A DNA stretch of 39,110 bases from Hyphomicrobiales bacterium (GCA_012842935.1 DUSC01000202.1:1-39110); one strand, 5' to 3'; shown: positions 1 through 8,830, numbered from the stretch's first letter. Made by a program: numbers and translations. Notes: generated by a model not told the origin, from the letters alone.

Positions 1-768
1 CCGATCGACCGCCACCGCACGGCAGCCGCCCTCGGTTTCCGCGAGCCGACGCGCAATTCGCTCGACAGCGTCTCGGACCGCGACTTCGCGCTGGAATTCC
101 TGTCGATCGCCGCCGTCGCCGCGACACATCTGTCGCGGCTGGCCGAGGAGATCGTCATCTGGTCGACGCCGCAGTTCGGCTTCGTTCGCCTGTCGGACTC
201 CTTCTCGACGGGCTCCTCGATCATGCCGCAGAAGAAGAACCCGGACGCCGCCGAACTGATCCGCGCCAAGACCGGCCGCATCAACGGCCACCTCGTCGCG
301 CTGCTCACCGTCATGAAGGGCCTTCCGCTCTCCTATTCGAAGGACATGCAGGAAGACAAGGAAGCCGTCTTCGACGCCGCCGAAACGCTCGATCTCGCCA
401 TCGCCGCCATGACCGGGATGATCGCCGACCTTTCCGTCGACGAGCAGGCGATGAAGAAGGCGGCCGGTGCCGGCTACTCGACGGCGACCGACCTCGCCGA
501 CTGGCTGGTGCGCGAAGCAGGCCTACCGTTCCGCGAGGCGCACCACGTCACCGGCCGCGCGGTGGCGCTCGCCGACCAGCGCGGCGTCGCGCTCGACCGA
601 CTGCCGCTCGCGGACCTCCAGGCGCTCCATCCTTCGATTAACGACCGCGTGTTCTCGGTGCTCTCGGTGCAGAATTCGGTGAAGAGCCGGAAGTCGTTCG
701 GCGGAACCGCTCCCCGGGAAGTGCGCCGGCAGATCCGCTACTGGCGCAGGCGCCTCGCCAAGGCGTGA
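1..768 (+). CDS. argH: Argininosuccinate lyase, 3' part (partial)
   Basis: This is the C-terminal part (255 residues) of argininosuccinate lyase. The enzyme cleaves argininosuccinate to arginine and fumarate in the cytoplasm, the last step of arginine synthesis. The frame is open from base 1, so the start lies outside the window. The fumarase/aspartase superfamily signature [11 protein letters not shown] is encoded at about 211-243. It carries the flexible loop with the catalytic Ser and the Lys and Asn that bind substrate. The following helical region (EDKEAVFDA, then [12 protein letters not shown] and LPFREAHH) is typical of ArgH. Full-length ArgH is about 460-470 residues, so a little over half is here. 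An LptM-like gene and lysA follow on the same strand, the usual rhizobial arrangement. Identification is secure. Confidence 0.97.
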   Translation, partial: PIDRHRTAAALGFREPTRNSLDSVSDRDFALEFLSIAAVAATHLSRLAEEIVIWSTPQFGFVRLSDSFSTGSSIMPQKKNPDAAELIRAKTGRINGHLVALLTVMKGLPLSYSKDMQEDKEAVFDAAETLDLAIAAMTGMIADLSVDEQAMKKAAGAGYSTATDLADWLVREAGLPFREAHHVTGRAVALADQRGVALDRLPLADLQALHPSINDRVFSVLSVQNSVKSRKSFGGTAPREVRRQIRYWRRRLAKA

Positions 769-839
769 TCGCGAAGGGGTGCATTGGACGGCATTCTCGG
801 CTACAGATGACTGACGCGACCGACCGGACGACCGACAAC

Positions 840-1049
840 ATGACCGCACGCACCGCCGCCCTCGCCATCGCCATGGCCGCCGCCCTCGCCACCGTCGCGG
901 GCTGCGGGCGCAAGGCGCCGCTCGACACCCCCTATCAGGCGGCCGTCGACGCCCGGAAGGAAGCGGAGCGCAACAAGGAGCCGCTGCCGCCGGAGCCGGA
1001 AAAACCGGTTGCCGACAAGCGGTTCATCCTCGACGGCCTCATCGACTGA
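840..1049 (+). CDS. Small LptM-like lipoprotein
   Basis: A 69-residue predicted lipoprotein. The N-terminus has Arg at position 4, a hydrophobic Ala/Leu-rich segment and a lipobox-like end (TVAGC). The predicted lipidated Cys is followed by GRKAPL, close to the CGxKGPL motif of the YifL/LptM family. In E. coli, LptM helps oxidative maturation of the outer-membrane LPS translocon LptDE. That role is carried over from the family and not shown here. The rest is a charged, Pro-rich, probably disordered tail. I chose the ATG at 840 because it gives a compact signal peptide. An in-frame ATG at 807 would add 11 polar residues. It sits between argH and lysA (24 bp gap to lysA), a conserved rhizobial position. 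Confidence 0.8.
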   Translation: MTARTAALAIAMAAALATVAGCGRKAPLDTPYQAAVDARKEAERNKEPLPPEPEKPVADKRFILDGLID

Positions 1050-1073
1050 CGCTTCCGAACCGGAACACCCGCC

Positions 1074-2342
1074 GTGAACCATTTCGACTACAGGGACGGC
1101 GTCCTCCATGCCGAGGACGTGGCGATCCCGGCGATCGCCGCGGCCGTCGGCACGCCCTTCTACTGCTATTCCACCGCGACGCTGACCCGTCACTACCGCG
1201 TCTTCAGCGAGGCCTTCGCCGATCTCGACGCGCTCGTCTGCTACGCGACGAAGGCGAACTCGAACCAGGCGGTGATCCGCACGCTGGCTAAGCTCGGCGC
1301 CGGCGCCGACGTCGTCTCGGAGGGCGAGCTGCGCCGGGCACTCGCCGCCGGAATCCCGCCCGAGAAGATCCTGTTCTCCGGCGTCGGCAAGACCGCCGCC
1401 GAGATGGATTTTGCGCTTGGCGTCGGCATCCACTGCTTCAACGTCGAATCGGAGCCCGAGCTCGACCTTTTGTCGGCGCGTGCCGCAGCCGCCGGACGGA
1501 CCGCGCCGGTGTCGATGCGCATCAACCCGGACGTCGACGCGAAGACCCACCGGAAGATCGCCACCGGCAAGGCCGAGAACAAGTTCGGCATCCCCTGGCA
1601 GCATGCTCGTGACGTCTATGCGCGGGCCGCCCGGCTGCCCGGCATCCGGGTGGTCGGCATCGACATGCATATCGGCAGCCAGATCACGGCGCTGCAGCCA
1701 TTCGACGACGCCTTCGCGCTCCTGGCGGAACTGGTCGCATCGCTGCGCGCCGACGGCCACCGCATCGAGCATGTCGACCTTGGCGGCGGCCTCGGCATTC
1801 CCTACCGTGTCGACAACGATCCGCCGCCGCTGCCCGACGCCTATGCAGGGATCGTGCGCAAGCGGATGACCGGGCTCGGCGTCAAGGTCGTGTTCGAACC
1901 GGGCCGCCTGATCGTCGGCAATGCCGGCATCCTCGTCGCGCAGGTCATCTATGTGAAGCGCGGCGATGCCAGGAACTTCGTCATCGTCGACGCGGCCATG
2001 AACGACCTGATCCGGCCGACCCTCTACGATGCCTTCCACGAGATCCGCCCGGTCGTGCAACCGCCACCCGACGCGCCGCGCCTGACCGCCGACGTTGTCG
2101 GTCCGGTCTGCGAGACCGGCGACTATCTCGGCCACGACCGCGATCTCCCCGTCCTCGATTCGGGCGACCTGATCGCGGTCGGCACGGCCGGCGCCTACGG
2201 TGCCGTGCAGTCCAGCACCTACAACACCCGCCTGCTGGTCCCTGAGGTGCTGGTCGACGGCGACCGCTACCACGTCGTACGACCGCGGCCGAGCTACGAC
2301 GAGTTGATCGGCCTCGACCGCATCCCCGACTGGCTGGCGTGA
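1074..2342 (+). CDS. lysA: Diaminopimelate decarboxylase
   Basis: A PLP enzyme of fold type III that decarboxylates meso-diaminopimelate to L-lysine, the last lysine step. The protein has 422 residues, the normal length. Visible motifs are YATKANSN with the PLP-binding Lys at residue 60, the HIGSQI segment, the phosphate-binding GGGLGIPY, FEPGR, and PVCETGDYLG with the active-site Cys from the partner subunit. SSTYNTR near the C-terminus is also typical. The start is GTG at 1074, giving MNHFDYRDGVLHAEDV, which matches the family N-terminus. It follows the LptM-like gene closely and is probably co-transcribed with argH. Confidence 0.97.
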   Translation: MNHFDYRDGVLHAEDVAIPAIAAAVGTPFYCYSTATLTRHYRVFSEAFADLDALVCYATKANSNQAVIRTLAKLGAGADVVSEGELRRALAAGIPPEKILFSGVGKTAAEMDFALGVGIHCFNVESEPELDLLSARAAAAGRTAPVSMRINPDVDAKTHRKIATGKAENKFGIPWQHARDVYARAARLPGIRVVGIDMHIGSQITALQPFDDAFALLAELVASLRADGHRIEHVDLGGGLGIPYRVDNDPPPLPDAYAGIVRKRMTGLGVKVVFEPGRLIVGNAGILVAQVIYVKRGDARNFVIVDAAMNDLIRPTLYDAFHEIRPVVQPPPDAPRLTADVVGPVCETGDYLGHDRDLPVLDSGDLIAVGTAGAYGAVQSSTYNTRLLVPEVLVDGDRYHVVRPRPSYDELIGLDRIPDWLA

Positions 2343-2391
2343 GAGCCGAATCGGCCGCTCAGCGCTCGGGGTTGCCCAGGATGAACGGCGC

Positions 2392-2712
2392 TCAGTTGGC
2401 CGGGTCGGCATGCGCCCCGCCCCTGTCAATCCCGGCGACCATTGCCCGGCGCAAGGCCTCGGCGCGGCCGAGCATGAAGGTGTCGGCGCCGGCAGCAGGG
2501 CTTTCCGCGCCGAACGCCATCTCGGCCTCGCCCACGGCACGGCGCGCCAGCGCCTCGGTCTTGGCTGTACGGCCGGCGTCGATCAGCGACTGGATCGCGC
2601 TGGCCGCTGTCGCCGCATCCTCACGCGGGCCGGCGACCGCCGGCACGGCGGCTGCCGCGGCGATCAACGTCGCGCACAGCACCGCTGCCGGTCTCCCGCG
2701 ACATCTGGCCAT
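2392..2712 (-). CDS. Small predicted secreted protein, function unknown
   Basis: A 106-residue frame I do not recognise. Its first 28 or so residues look like a Sec signal peptide: two Arg near the start, a hydrophobic Leu/Ala core, and a cleavage site near AVAG-PRED. The mature part is short, Ala-rich and probably helical (for example SAIQSLIDAGRTAKTEALARRAVGEAE), with no recognised catalytic motif. A GGTGAAGG sequence lies upstream of the ATG. It fills the gap between convergent lysA and the upstream terC on the same strand. A frame of similar length exists on the other strand but has no signal-peptide character. It could be a helical periplasmic protein or a chance frame in GC-rich DNA. 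Confidence 0.5.
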   Translation of the reverse strand: MARCRGRPAAVLCATLIAAAAAVPAVAGPREDAATAASAIQSLIDAGRTAKTEALARRAVGEAEMAFGAESPAAGADTFMLGRAEALRRAMVAGIDRGGAHADPAN

Positions 2713-2783
2713 TCTCCGCCGCCTTCACCCTGCCGAAGCAAGACGTCTTCCGGTGGCAGGATCGGGGCGGCTGATCGGATCGG

Positions 2784-3767
2784 CTAGGCTGCCGCGGACT
2801 CGCGCCCATGCCTGCGCGTGCGCCACAGGGAATAAGCGACGCCTGACGCCAAAATGGCGAAGGTGACGGCGAGCGACCACTCGGCAGGGAACTTTTCCCA
2901 CCCCATCAGGTCGGCGATGAAGATCTTGCCGCCGATGAAGACGAGCAGCACGGCGAGCGCCTGCTTCAGGTAGGCGAAGCGGTGCAGCACCGCGGCGAGC
3001 GCGAAGTAGAGCGCCCTCAGGCCGAGTATGGCGAAGATGTTCGACGTGTAGACGATATAGGGGTCGAGCGTGATGGCGAAGATCGCCGGCACCGAATCGA
3101 CGGCGAACACGACGTCGGCGACCTCGATCAGCACCAGGGCGAGGAACAGCGGCGTCGCCCGCGTCACCATGCGCCCGCCCCGCCCCATCTCGCGGACGAA
3201 GAAGCGCTCGCCGTGGAGCCGGTCGGTGACGGCGAAGCGCCCGCGGACGAAGGCGAGCAGCCGGTTCTTGGACAAGTCCGCCTCTCCCTCCCCAAGCCAC
3301 AGCATCTTGATGCCGGTGGCGATGAGAAATAGGGCGAAGAGGTAGAGGACCCACGAATACTGCGCCACGAGCGTCGCGCCGAAGCCGATCATGATGGCGC
3401 GAAGCACGATGACGCCGAGGATGCCCCAGAACAATACGCGGTGCTGGTAGCGGCGCGGAATGGCGAGATAGCCGAAGATGGTGGCGATGACGAAGATGTT
3501 GTCGACCGCGAGGCTCTTCTCGACGACGAATCCGGTCAGGTATTCGACCCCCGCCGTGCTGCCGAGCTGCCACCAGACGAAGATGCCGAAGGCGAGCCCG
3601 AGAACGATGTAGAAGGCCGAGAGCGCCAGACTTTCGCGTACGCCGATCTCGCGCGAACCGCGGTGCAGAACGCCGAGATCCAGCGCCAGCAGGACGACCA
3701 CCAGTGTCATGAAACCCAGCCACATCCACAGGGGCTGGCCGAGAAAGAGTGCCGTCAGGAATTCCAT
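2784..3767 (-). CDS. TerC/Alx family integral membrane protein
   Basis: A 327-residue polytopic membrane protein of the TerC family, which includes Alx and MeeY/MeeF-type proteins linked to Mn2+ export, metal loading of exported enzymes and tellurite resistance. About eight or nine hydrophobic segments are visible. The family's acidic membrane motifs are present: LALDLGVL near residues 27-34, VEKSLAVDNIFV near 82-93, and EVADVVFAVDSVPAI in the middle. The C-terminus is basic and cytoplasmic. An AAGGAGAGG Shine-Dalgarno precedes the ATG. It is divergent from the TIGR02302 gene across a 301 bp gap. I looked for a yybP-ykoY Mn2+ riboswitch upstream and could not convince myself of one. Substrate is inferred from the family only. 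Confidence 0.93.
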   Translation of the reverse strand: MEFLTALFLGQPLWMWLGFMTLVVVLLALDLGVLHRGSREIGVRESLALSAFYIVLGLAFGIFVWWQLGSTAGVEYLTGFVVEKSLAVDNIFVIATIFGYLAIPRRYQHRVLFWGILGVIVLRAIMIGFGATLVAQYSWVLYLFALFLIATGIKMLWLGEGEADLSKNRLLAFVRGRFAVTDRLHGERFFVREMGRGGRMVTRATPLFLALVLIEVADVVFAVDSVPAIFAITLDPYIVYTSNIFAILGLRALYFALAAVLHRFAYLKQALAVLLVFIGGKIFIADLMGWEKFPAEWSLAVTFAILASGVAYSLWRTRRHGRESAAA

Positions 3768-4068
3768 GTCGTGTCCTCTCCTTGCTAGGGGAACTCGACA
3801 CGGAACGGCTGGCGGATCGCGTCGCGGAAGCGTCCGGACCCGTCATCGAGTTCTCCCGATGCGGTCCGACATCACGATGGGACATCGTCAGAGGGGCCCG
3901 GCCCGCGGCGACGAGATGGGCCGCGACGACGTGCTTTTCAAGAGGCATTCCCGGCCAACGGGCGTCGAGTTTCACTTTTCCGCGACGCCGCCTCGCCTTC
4001 GCCCAGTTTGCTGCTATCTTCGGATGTATGAGGCCTGCGCGCGGAGTCGCCGGCCGCCGGAAGGGTCG
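3768..4068. other. Divergent intergenic region, terC / TIGR02302
   Basis: A 301 bp spacer between two divergently transcribed genes. It must hold both promoters. I see an AAGGAGAGG ribosome site for terC and a GGAAGGG site for the TIGR02302 gene at its two ends, and a short inverted repeat near 3874-3888. Long open frames cross it, but they lack a ribosome site or a recognisable product. No clear sigma-70 pair or terminator was found. Confidence 0.6.
3874..3888. promoter_or_regulatory. Inverted repeat, possible operator
   Basis: ACGATG-GGA-CATCGT is a perfect 6-3-6 inverted repeat about 110 bp upstream of the terC start. A direct GACATC repeat overlaps it (3868-3873 and 3881-3886). The position between two divergent genes fits a regulator site. 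No known operator is recognised, and a repeat this short can occur by chance. Confidence 0.3.
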
Positions 4069-6693
4069 ATGACGTTACGCGGCGACGCATCCAACGACGA
4101 AAGGCAGGCGTTGCCGCCGAACCCTTTTAGCCGACGGCTCGGGCGGACGCGGGGGGCAACCTTTGCCGCGATGGTTACCGAGCGTCTGTGGCCGCTCGTC
4201 GTGCCGCTGCTCGCCACAGGGAGCCTCTTCCTCGCCACGGCCTGGTTCGGCCTTTTCCGCCTGCTTCCGGACTGGACGCGGATCGCCTTCCTGGTCGCTT
4301 TCGGCGTCGCTGCGCTTGCGGCGCTCGTGCCGCTCAGGCAGTTCCGTCTGCCGCGCACGGCCGAGATCGACCGGCGCATCGAAAGGGCGAACCGGCTGGC
4401 GCACACGCCGGTGTCGGCACAGAGCGACCGCCTCGCCGGACGCGAGGACGCCTTCTCCGCCGCGCTCTGGCGCGAACACCAGAAGCGCCTCGCCGCAACG
4501 CTCGGCACGCTCGGCTCCGACCTGCCGCGCGCAGGTCTGCCCGAGCGCGATCCGCTGGCGTTGCGTGCCGTCCCGGCGCTGCTGCTCGTCATCGGCTTCG
4601 CCTTCTCGTTCGGACCGTTCGGCGGCGCCGTCGCCGATGCCTTCCGGCCGGCGCCCGGTCCCGACCTGCCGCCCCCGCGCATCGACGCCTGGGTGACGCC
4701 CCCCGCCTACACCGGCAAGGCGCCCCTCTTTCTCACCACGGAAGCCGCGACGACGGAGGCATCTGCCGGCACCGCTGCCGGGAATGCGGCAGCGAAGGTC
4801 ATCACGGTGCCGGCCGGCAGCGTGGTCACGCTGCGCGTCACCGGCGGTTCGGGCGAGGAGACGCTTTCGCTCGCCGACGCCGACGGCACGACCCGGGACA
4901 TCGCCCCGGCTGCCGGGACGCCTGTGTCGACAGGATCTTCCACGGCGCGTCAGTTCGCCTGGCCGCTGGACCGGGATGGCACGCTTGCGCTCCGCTCCGG
5001 CGAGAGACGGCTCCAGAGCTGGGCGTTCGCGGTGACTCCGGACGGCGCCCCGAAGATCCGCTTCGCCGACGAACCGAAGCGCGCGGTCAACGGGGCACTG
5101 GAGCTCGCCTATGAGATCGAGGACGACTACGGCGCGGCGTCGGCCCGCGCCGAGTTTACCCTTGCCGAACCGCAGGCGCCGGGCGCCCGGCCCCTCTACG
5201 GAGCGCCCGAGATGCCGCTGTCCCTGCCGCGGCGCGGCAAGGGCCCTGCGGCAAAAGCGACGCGGGACCTGACCGAGCATGCATGGGCCGGTGCGAACGT
5301 CTCGCTGACGCTCGCCGCCACGGACGAAGCCGGGCAGGAAGCGCGTAGCGAGACCAGGACCCTTGTCCTGCCGGAGCGGACCTTCACCAACCCGCTGGCG
5401 CGCGCCGTGGCCGAACAGCGCCGCATCCTCGCTCTCGACGCCAACCGCAAGGGGCGCGTCCTCGACATCATCGACGCCATCACGCTTCGGCCCGAGGACA
5501 CTTTCCCGACGATGTCGCACTATCTCGCGCTGATGAGCGCGCGCACCAGGCTGAAGATGGCCACGAGCGACGACCAGTTGCGCGAGGTCGCCGACTACCT
5601 TTGGGAAATCGCACTCGGAATCGAGGACGGCGACCTGTCCGTGGCCGAGAAGCGACTCCGCCAGGCGCAGGAGGCGCTGAAGCAGGCGCTCGAGAACGGT
5701 TCCAGCGACGAGGAGATCGACAAGCTCATGCGCGAGCTGCGCGAGGCGATGAACGAGTTCCTGCGCGAATTTGCCGAGCGCGCGCAGCAGAACCCGAACC
5801 TTGCCGAGCCGATGCCGCAGCCCGGCCAGGAGATGCGCCAGAGCGATCTGGAGCGCATGCTCGATCAGATCGAGAACCTGGCCAAGTCGGGCAATCGCGA
5901 CAAGGCGCAGGAGCTGCTTTCCCAGCTCCAGCAGATGATGAACAACCTGCAGGCGGGCCGCCGGCAACAGGGCCAGCAAGGCCGGCAGAATTCCGAAATG
6001 CGCCAGCAGATGGACAGGCTCGGCGAGATCATGCGGCGCCAGCAGGAGATGATGAACGATACATTCCGGCTCGACCAGATGCAGCGCGGCCAGCGCCAGC
6101 GCGGCCAGGACCGCAGCGAGCAGCGCGGCGACCAGAGCCAGCCGGGTGAAGGCGAGCAGGGTCGGCAGCAGGGCCGGGGCGGCCAGATGACGCCGGAGGA
6201 ATTCGCCGAGGCGCTGCGCCAGTTGCAGCAGGGCCAGGGTCAGCTGCGTCAGGACCTCGAGGCGCTGATGAAGGGCCTCGAGGGCATGGGCATCCAGCCG
6301 GGCGAGGGCTTCGGCGAGGCCGGCGAGGCGATGGGACAGGCCGAAGGCGCGCTCGGCGAGGGCAACGGCGACCGGGCGGCCGGCGAACAGGGCCGCGCGC
6401 TGGAGGCGTTGCGCCGCGGCGCCCAGGACATGATGCAGCAGATGCAGCAGGCCATGGAGGGCGACCAGGGCGGCGGCCAGGAGGGTGGGCGCCAGCAGAA
6501 CGCCGACCGCGACCCGCTCGGCCGGCCCCGCGCGACGAACGGCCCCGATTTCGGCAATTCGGTCAAGGTGCCCGACGAGATCGACGTGCAGCGCGCCCGC
6601 CAGATTCTCGAGGCGATCCGCAAGCGGCTTGGCAATGCGCTCAGCCCGGAACTCGAGCGCAGCTATCTGGAGCGGCTGCTCGAACTCAGGTAG
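4069..6693 (+). CDS. TIGR02302/DUF4175 family membrane protein with Gln-rich C-terminus
   Basis: A large membrane protein (874 residues from this start) of the TIGR02302 family, found mainly in alphaproteobacteria and of unknown function. Three hydrophobic segments lie at about residues 42-62, 70-89 and 166-185. A probable periplasmic region follows, with repeated beta-like motifs (DAWVTPPAYTGKAP, YEIEDDYGAASARAEF). A long charged helical region then leads into a strikingly Gln/Arg/Gly-rich stretch (about residues 630-820). The last 40 residues regain an ordered helical character (DEIDVQRARQILEAIRKR). I chose the ATG at 4069: GGAAGGG precedes it, and the sequence NPFSRRLGRTR followed by a membrane segment is the usual family N-terminus. 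The longer upstream frame has no ribosome site. The lysA neighbourhood is conserved in Rhizobiales. The Gln-rich part looks like low-complexity coiled coil. Confidence 0.92.
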   Translation: MTLRGDASNDERQALPPNPFSRRLGRTRGATFAAMVTERLWPLVVPLLATGSLFLATAWFGLFRLLPDWTRIAFLVAFGVAALAALVPLRQFRLPRTAEIDRRIERANRLAHTPVSAQSDRLAGREDAFSAALWREHQKRLAATLGTLGSDLPRAGLPERDPLALRAVPALLLVIGFAFSFGPFGGAVADAFRPAPGPDLPPPRIDAWVTPPAYTGKAPLFLTTEAATTEASAGTAAGNAAAKVITVPAGSVVTLRVTGGSGEETLSLADADGTTRDIAPAAGTPVSTGSSTARQFAWPLDRDGTLALRSGERRLQSWAFAVTPDGAPKIRFADEPKRAVNGALELAYEIEDDYGAASARAEFTLAEPQAPGARPLYGAPEMPLSLPRRGKGPAAKATRDLTEHAWAGANVSLTLAATDEAGQEARSETRTLVLPERTFTNPLARAVAEQRRILALDANRKGRVLDIIDAITLRPEDTFPTMSHYLALMSARTRLKMATSDDQLREVADYLWEIALGIEDGDLSVAEKRLRQAQEALKQALENGSSDEEIDKLMRELREAMNEFLREFAERAQQNPNLAEPMPQPGQEMRQSDLERMLDQIENLAKSGNRDKAQELLSQLQQMMNNLQAGRRQQGQQGRQNSEMRQQMDRLGEIMRRQQEMMNDTFRLDQMQRGQRQRGQDRSEQRGDQSQPGEGEQGRQQGRGGQMTPEEFAEALRQLQQGQGQLRQDLEALMKGLEGMGIQPGEGFGEAGEAMGQAEGALGEGNGDRAAGEQGRALEALRRGAQDMMQQMQQAMEGDQGGGQEGGRQQNADRDPLGRPRATNGPDFGNSVKVPDEIDVQRARQILEAIRKRLGNALSPELERSYLERLLELR

Positions 6694-6747
6694 TTGCCCA
6701 TCGGCGACGAAGGGCGATGCGGCGGCCCGCCTGGCGCGCCGCCCGGT

Positions 6748-8220
6748 TCAGCCCCTGCCGCCCGCGCCCCCGCCGAACGGCGTCGCCTCCTCGTAGCGTG
6801 CGGCAGCCTGCAGCGTCGCGAGATCGCCACGCGGCGGCCCGATCAGCTGCATGCCCATCGGCCGGCCGGACGAATCGAAACCGACCGGCACGTTGATTGC
6901 CGGGCAACCGGCCATGGTGGCCGGGGCCGAAACCTCCATCCAGCGGTGGTAGCTGTCCATCCTGCGACCCGCGACGACCGCCGGCCAATGCGTCCCGATG
7001 TCGAACGGAAACACCTGTGCCGTCGGCAGTACCAGCAGGTCGTAGCGGCTGAAGAGGCCGAGTACGGCCTTGTGCCACGCCGTGCGCACGCAGGCAGCGG
7101 CGTAGATCTTCGGCGCCGTCAGTTCGAGCGCGCCTTCGGCCTCGAACACGGCTTCGGGCTTGAGCAGGCGGCGCCGGTCCGGGTCCAGGAGATGAACGCC
7201 CAGCGCCGCGCCGCTGGTGGCGTGGCGCAGCGTGACGAAAGCCTGCCAAAGCGATTCGGCGTCAAAGTCGGGCAACACCGGCTCGGTTCGCCAGCCGGAG
7301 ACTTCCATTTGACGCAGCGCTGCTTCGCACAGGCCGAGGATGCCGTCCTCCATCGCCAAGTGGCCACCGAGATCGCCCAACCAGCCCACCTTGAGCGACC
7401 TGTTTCCCGTATCGAGCAGCCCCGGATAATATTCCGCCGGACCGTCGAGCGAGAGCGGAGCGCGCGGATCGTAGCCCGCCTGCACGGAGAGCAGCAGCGC
7501 CATGTCGCGGACCGTCCGTCCCATCGGGCCCTCGACGCCCATCTGGGCGAAGAAGGACTCGAGTTGCGGCCCGGCCGGGACTCGACCCTGCGAGGGGCGG
7601 AAGCCGTAGATGTTGTTGTAGGCTGCCGGATTGCGCAGCGAGCCGCCCATGTCGCTTCCGTCGGCGATGGGCAGCATGTCGAGGGCGAGCGCAACGGCGG
7701 CACCGCCGCTGGAGCCGCCCGCGCATAGCCTCGGGTCGATTGCATTGCGCGTCGGGCCGAAGACGGGGTTGTAGGTCTGCGACCCGAATCCGAACTCCGG
7801 CACGTTGGTCTTGCCGACAATGAGCGCCCCTGCCGCGCGGATGCGTTCGACGTGATAGCAGTCCTCTTCCGGCACGAAGTCGGCGAAGATCGGCGATCCG
7901 AAGGTGGTTCGCAGCCCGCGCGTCTGGGCGAGATCCTTGATGGCGATCGGCAGTCCGTGCAGCGGCCCGATCGCCCTGCCCGTGCCCAGCGCGGTGTCGG
8001 CGGCATCGGCCTCCGCAAGGACGTCCTCGCGGGGTCTGCGCGAGATGATGGCGTTGACGGCGGGATTGACCGCATCAATGCGGTCGAGAAAGGCGGTGAC
8101 GACTTCTCGCGCGGAAAGCTCGCGCCTGCGCAGTTGTTCAGCGAGCCGCCAGGCCGGCGTCCGGCAGATGTCGCCGGCTTTGGGGATCGGGGGGGTTCCG
8201 GTCTCGTTCGCTGTGGTCAT
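6748..8220 (-). CDS. Amidase-signature family hydrolase
   Basis: A 490-residue cytoplasmic amidase of the amidase signature family, which hydrolyses amide bonds with a Ser-cisSer-Lys triad. All three residues are visible at family spacing: Lys95 in LPIAIKD, cis-Ser170 in GGSSGG, and nucleophile Ser194 in GSDMGGSLRNP. The spacing 95/170/194 equals that of fatty-acid amide hydrolase (142/217/241). The substrate cannot be read from sequence. It is not clearly GatA because no gatB or gatC is nearby. It is convergent with the TIGR02302 gene and lies 56 bp downstream of a DUF3237 gene on the same strand, so the two may be co-transcribed. Confidence 0.93.
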   Translation of the reverse strand: MTTANETGTPPIPKAGDICRTPAWRLAEQLRRRELSAREVVTAFLDRIDAVNPAVNAIISRRPREDVLAEADAADTALGTGRAIGPLHGLPIAIKDLAQTRGLRTTFGSPIFADFVPEEDCYHVERIRAAGALIVGKTNVPEFGFGSQTYNPVFGPTRNAIDPRLCAGGSSGGAAVALALDMLPIADGSDMGGSLRNPAAYNNIYGFRPSQGRVPAGPQLESFFAQMGVEGPMGRTVRDMALLLSVQAGYDPRAPLSLDGPAEYYPGLLDTGNRSLKVGWLGDLGGHLAMEDGILGLCEAALRQMEVSGWRTEPVLPDFDAESLWQAFVTLRHATSGAALGVHLLDPDRRRLLKPEAVFEAEGALELTAPKIYAAACVRTAWHKAVLGLFSRYDLLVLPTAQVFPFDIGTHWPAVVAGRRMDSYHRWMEVSAPATMAGCPAINVPVGFDSSGRPMGMQLIGPPRGDLATLQAAARYEEATPFGGGAGGRG

Positions 8221-8276
8221 CGGCCGCGGTTGCTCCTGTCTTGCGGCGGAACCTACAACGCGCGGCGGCCGCCGTC

Positions 8277-8699
8277 TCAGTCCACGCGGAAGAATGACAG
8301 CGCCACGTCGGTACCGGCGGCGTTGGTCCTCAGCGTTCCGACGAAGACATGTTCGCGCAGCCAGGCATAGGGTCCGGGCGCCACCTCGAACCGCGGTGTC
8401 GTGCGGCCGACGAAATCGCCGTCGCCGTCCTGCCTGGCTATGCCGGGGTTGAGCACCGACACCAGCACGCCGTCATGGGTCTCGATCGTGTAGCGCGCCC
8501 AGATATCGATCAGTCTGTCGGCGCGGGTCAGGCACCAGTCGGCTCCACCGGGCAGCACGCGGCCGCGGAGAAGCGGCCCGTCAACCCGGCCTCCGCGGAT
8601 CGGGATCACCTCGCGCAGGCCGGTGCCGATCTCGCCTACGACATGCGGCGGGTCGATTTCCACGGAAAGTGTTGCGACAGGTTGAAGGTGCGGCGTCAT
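8277..8699 (-). CDS. DUF3237 (UPF0311) domain protein
   Basis: A 140-residue protein matching the DUF3237 family, a small all-beta barrel fold of unknown function. Recognisable features are the start LQPVATLSVEIDPPHVVGEIGTGLREVIPIRGG, split by family-typical Gly turns, then GADWCLTRADRLIDIWARYTIETHDG and a C-terminal FEVAPGPYAWLREHVFVGTL. There is no signal peptide. It is 56 bp upstream of the amidase gene on the same strand, which suggests a joint catabolic role, but this is inference from position only. Confidence 0.85.
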   Translation of the reverse strand: MTPHLQPVATLSVEIDPPHVVGEIGTGLREVIPIRGGRVDGPLLRGRVLPGGADWCLTRADRLIDIWARYTIETHDGVLVSVLNPGIARQDGDGDFVGRTTPRFEVAPGPYAWLREHVFVGTLRTNAAGTDVALSFFRVD

Positions 8700-8768
8700 C
8701 GACGTCCCCGGAAGCAGCGTTCGCCGGCATGTGACACCGGCGGCGGCCGATGCGCAACCGCTCCCCAG

Positions 8769-8798
8769 AAAAAGGACGGCCCGCGCGTGGCGGGCCGT
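8769..8798 (-). terminator. Intrinsic terminator of the chemotaxis-receptor gene
   Basis: Read on the minus strand, ACGGCCCGC-loop(5 nt)-GCGGGCCGT forms a perfect 9 bp stem (8776-8798). It is followed by CC and a run of five T. It lies 33 bp past the stop of the chemotaxis receptor, so it most likely ends that transcript and insulates it from the DUF3237-amidase pair. Confidence 0.85.
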
Positions 8799-8830
8799 CG
8801 GGCTCGATCGGACGGAAAGGTGCCGGGGGA

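Noticed and set aside
801-2540. 579-residue minus-strand frame opposite lysA
   Set aside because: Arg/Asp/Gly-rich antisense shadow of a well-supported lysA; no domain, no ribosome site.
3768-4068. yybP-ykoY Mn2+ riboswitch upstream of terC
   Set aside because: Searched by eye on the minus strand; no GGGGAGUAG-type loop with a matching second loop and stems.
4075-5979. 634-residue minus-strand frame opposite the TIGR02302 gene
   Set aside because: Shadow frame from GC-rich codon bias; composition is not protein-like and the sense gene is clear.
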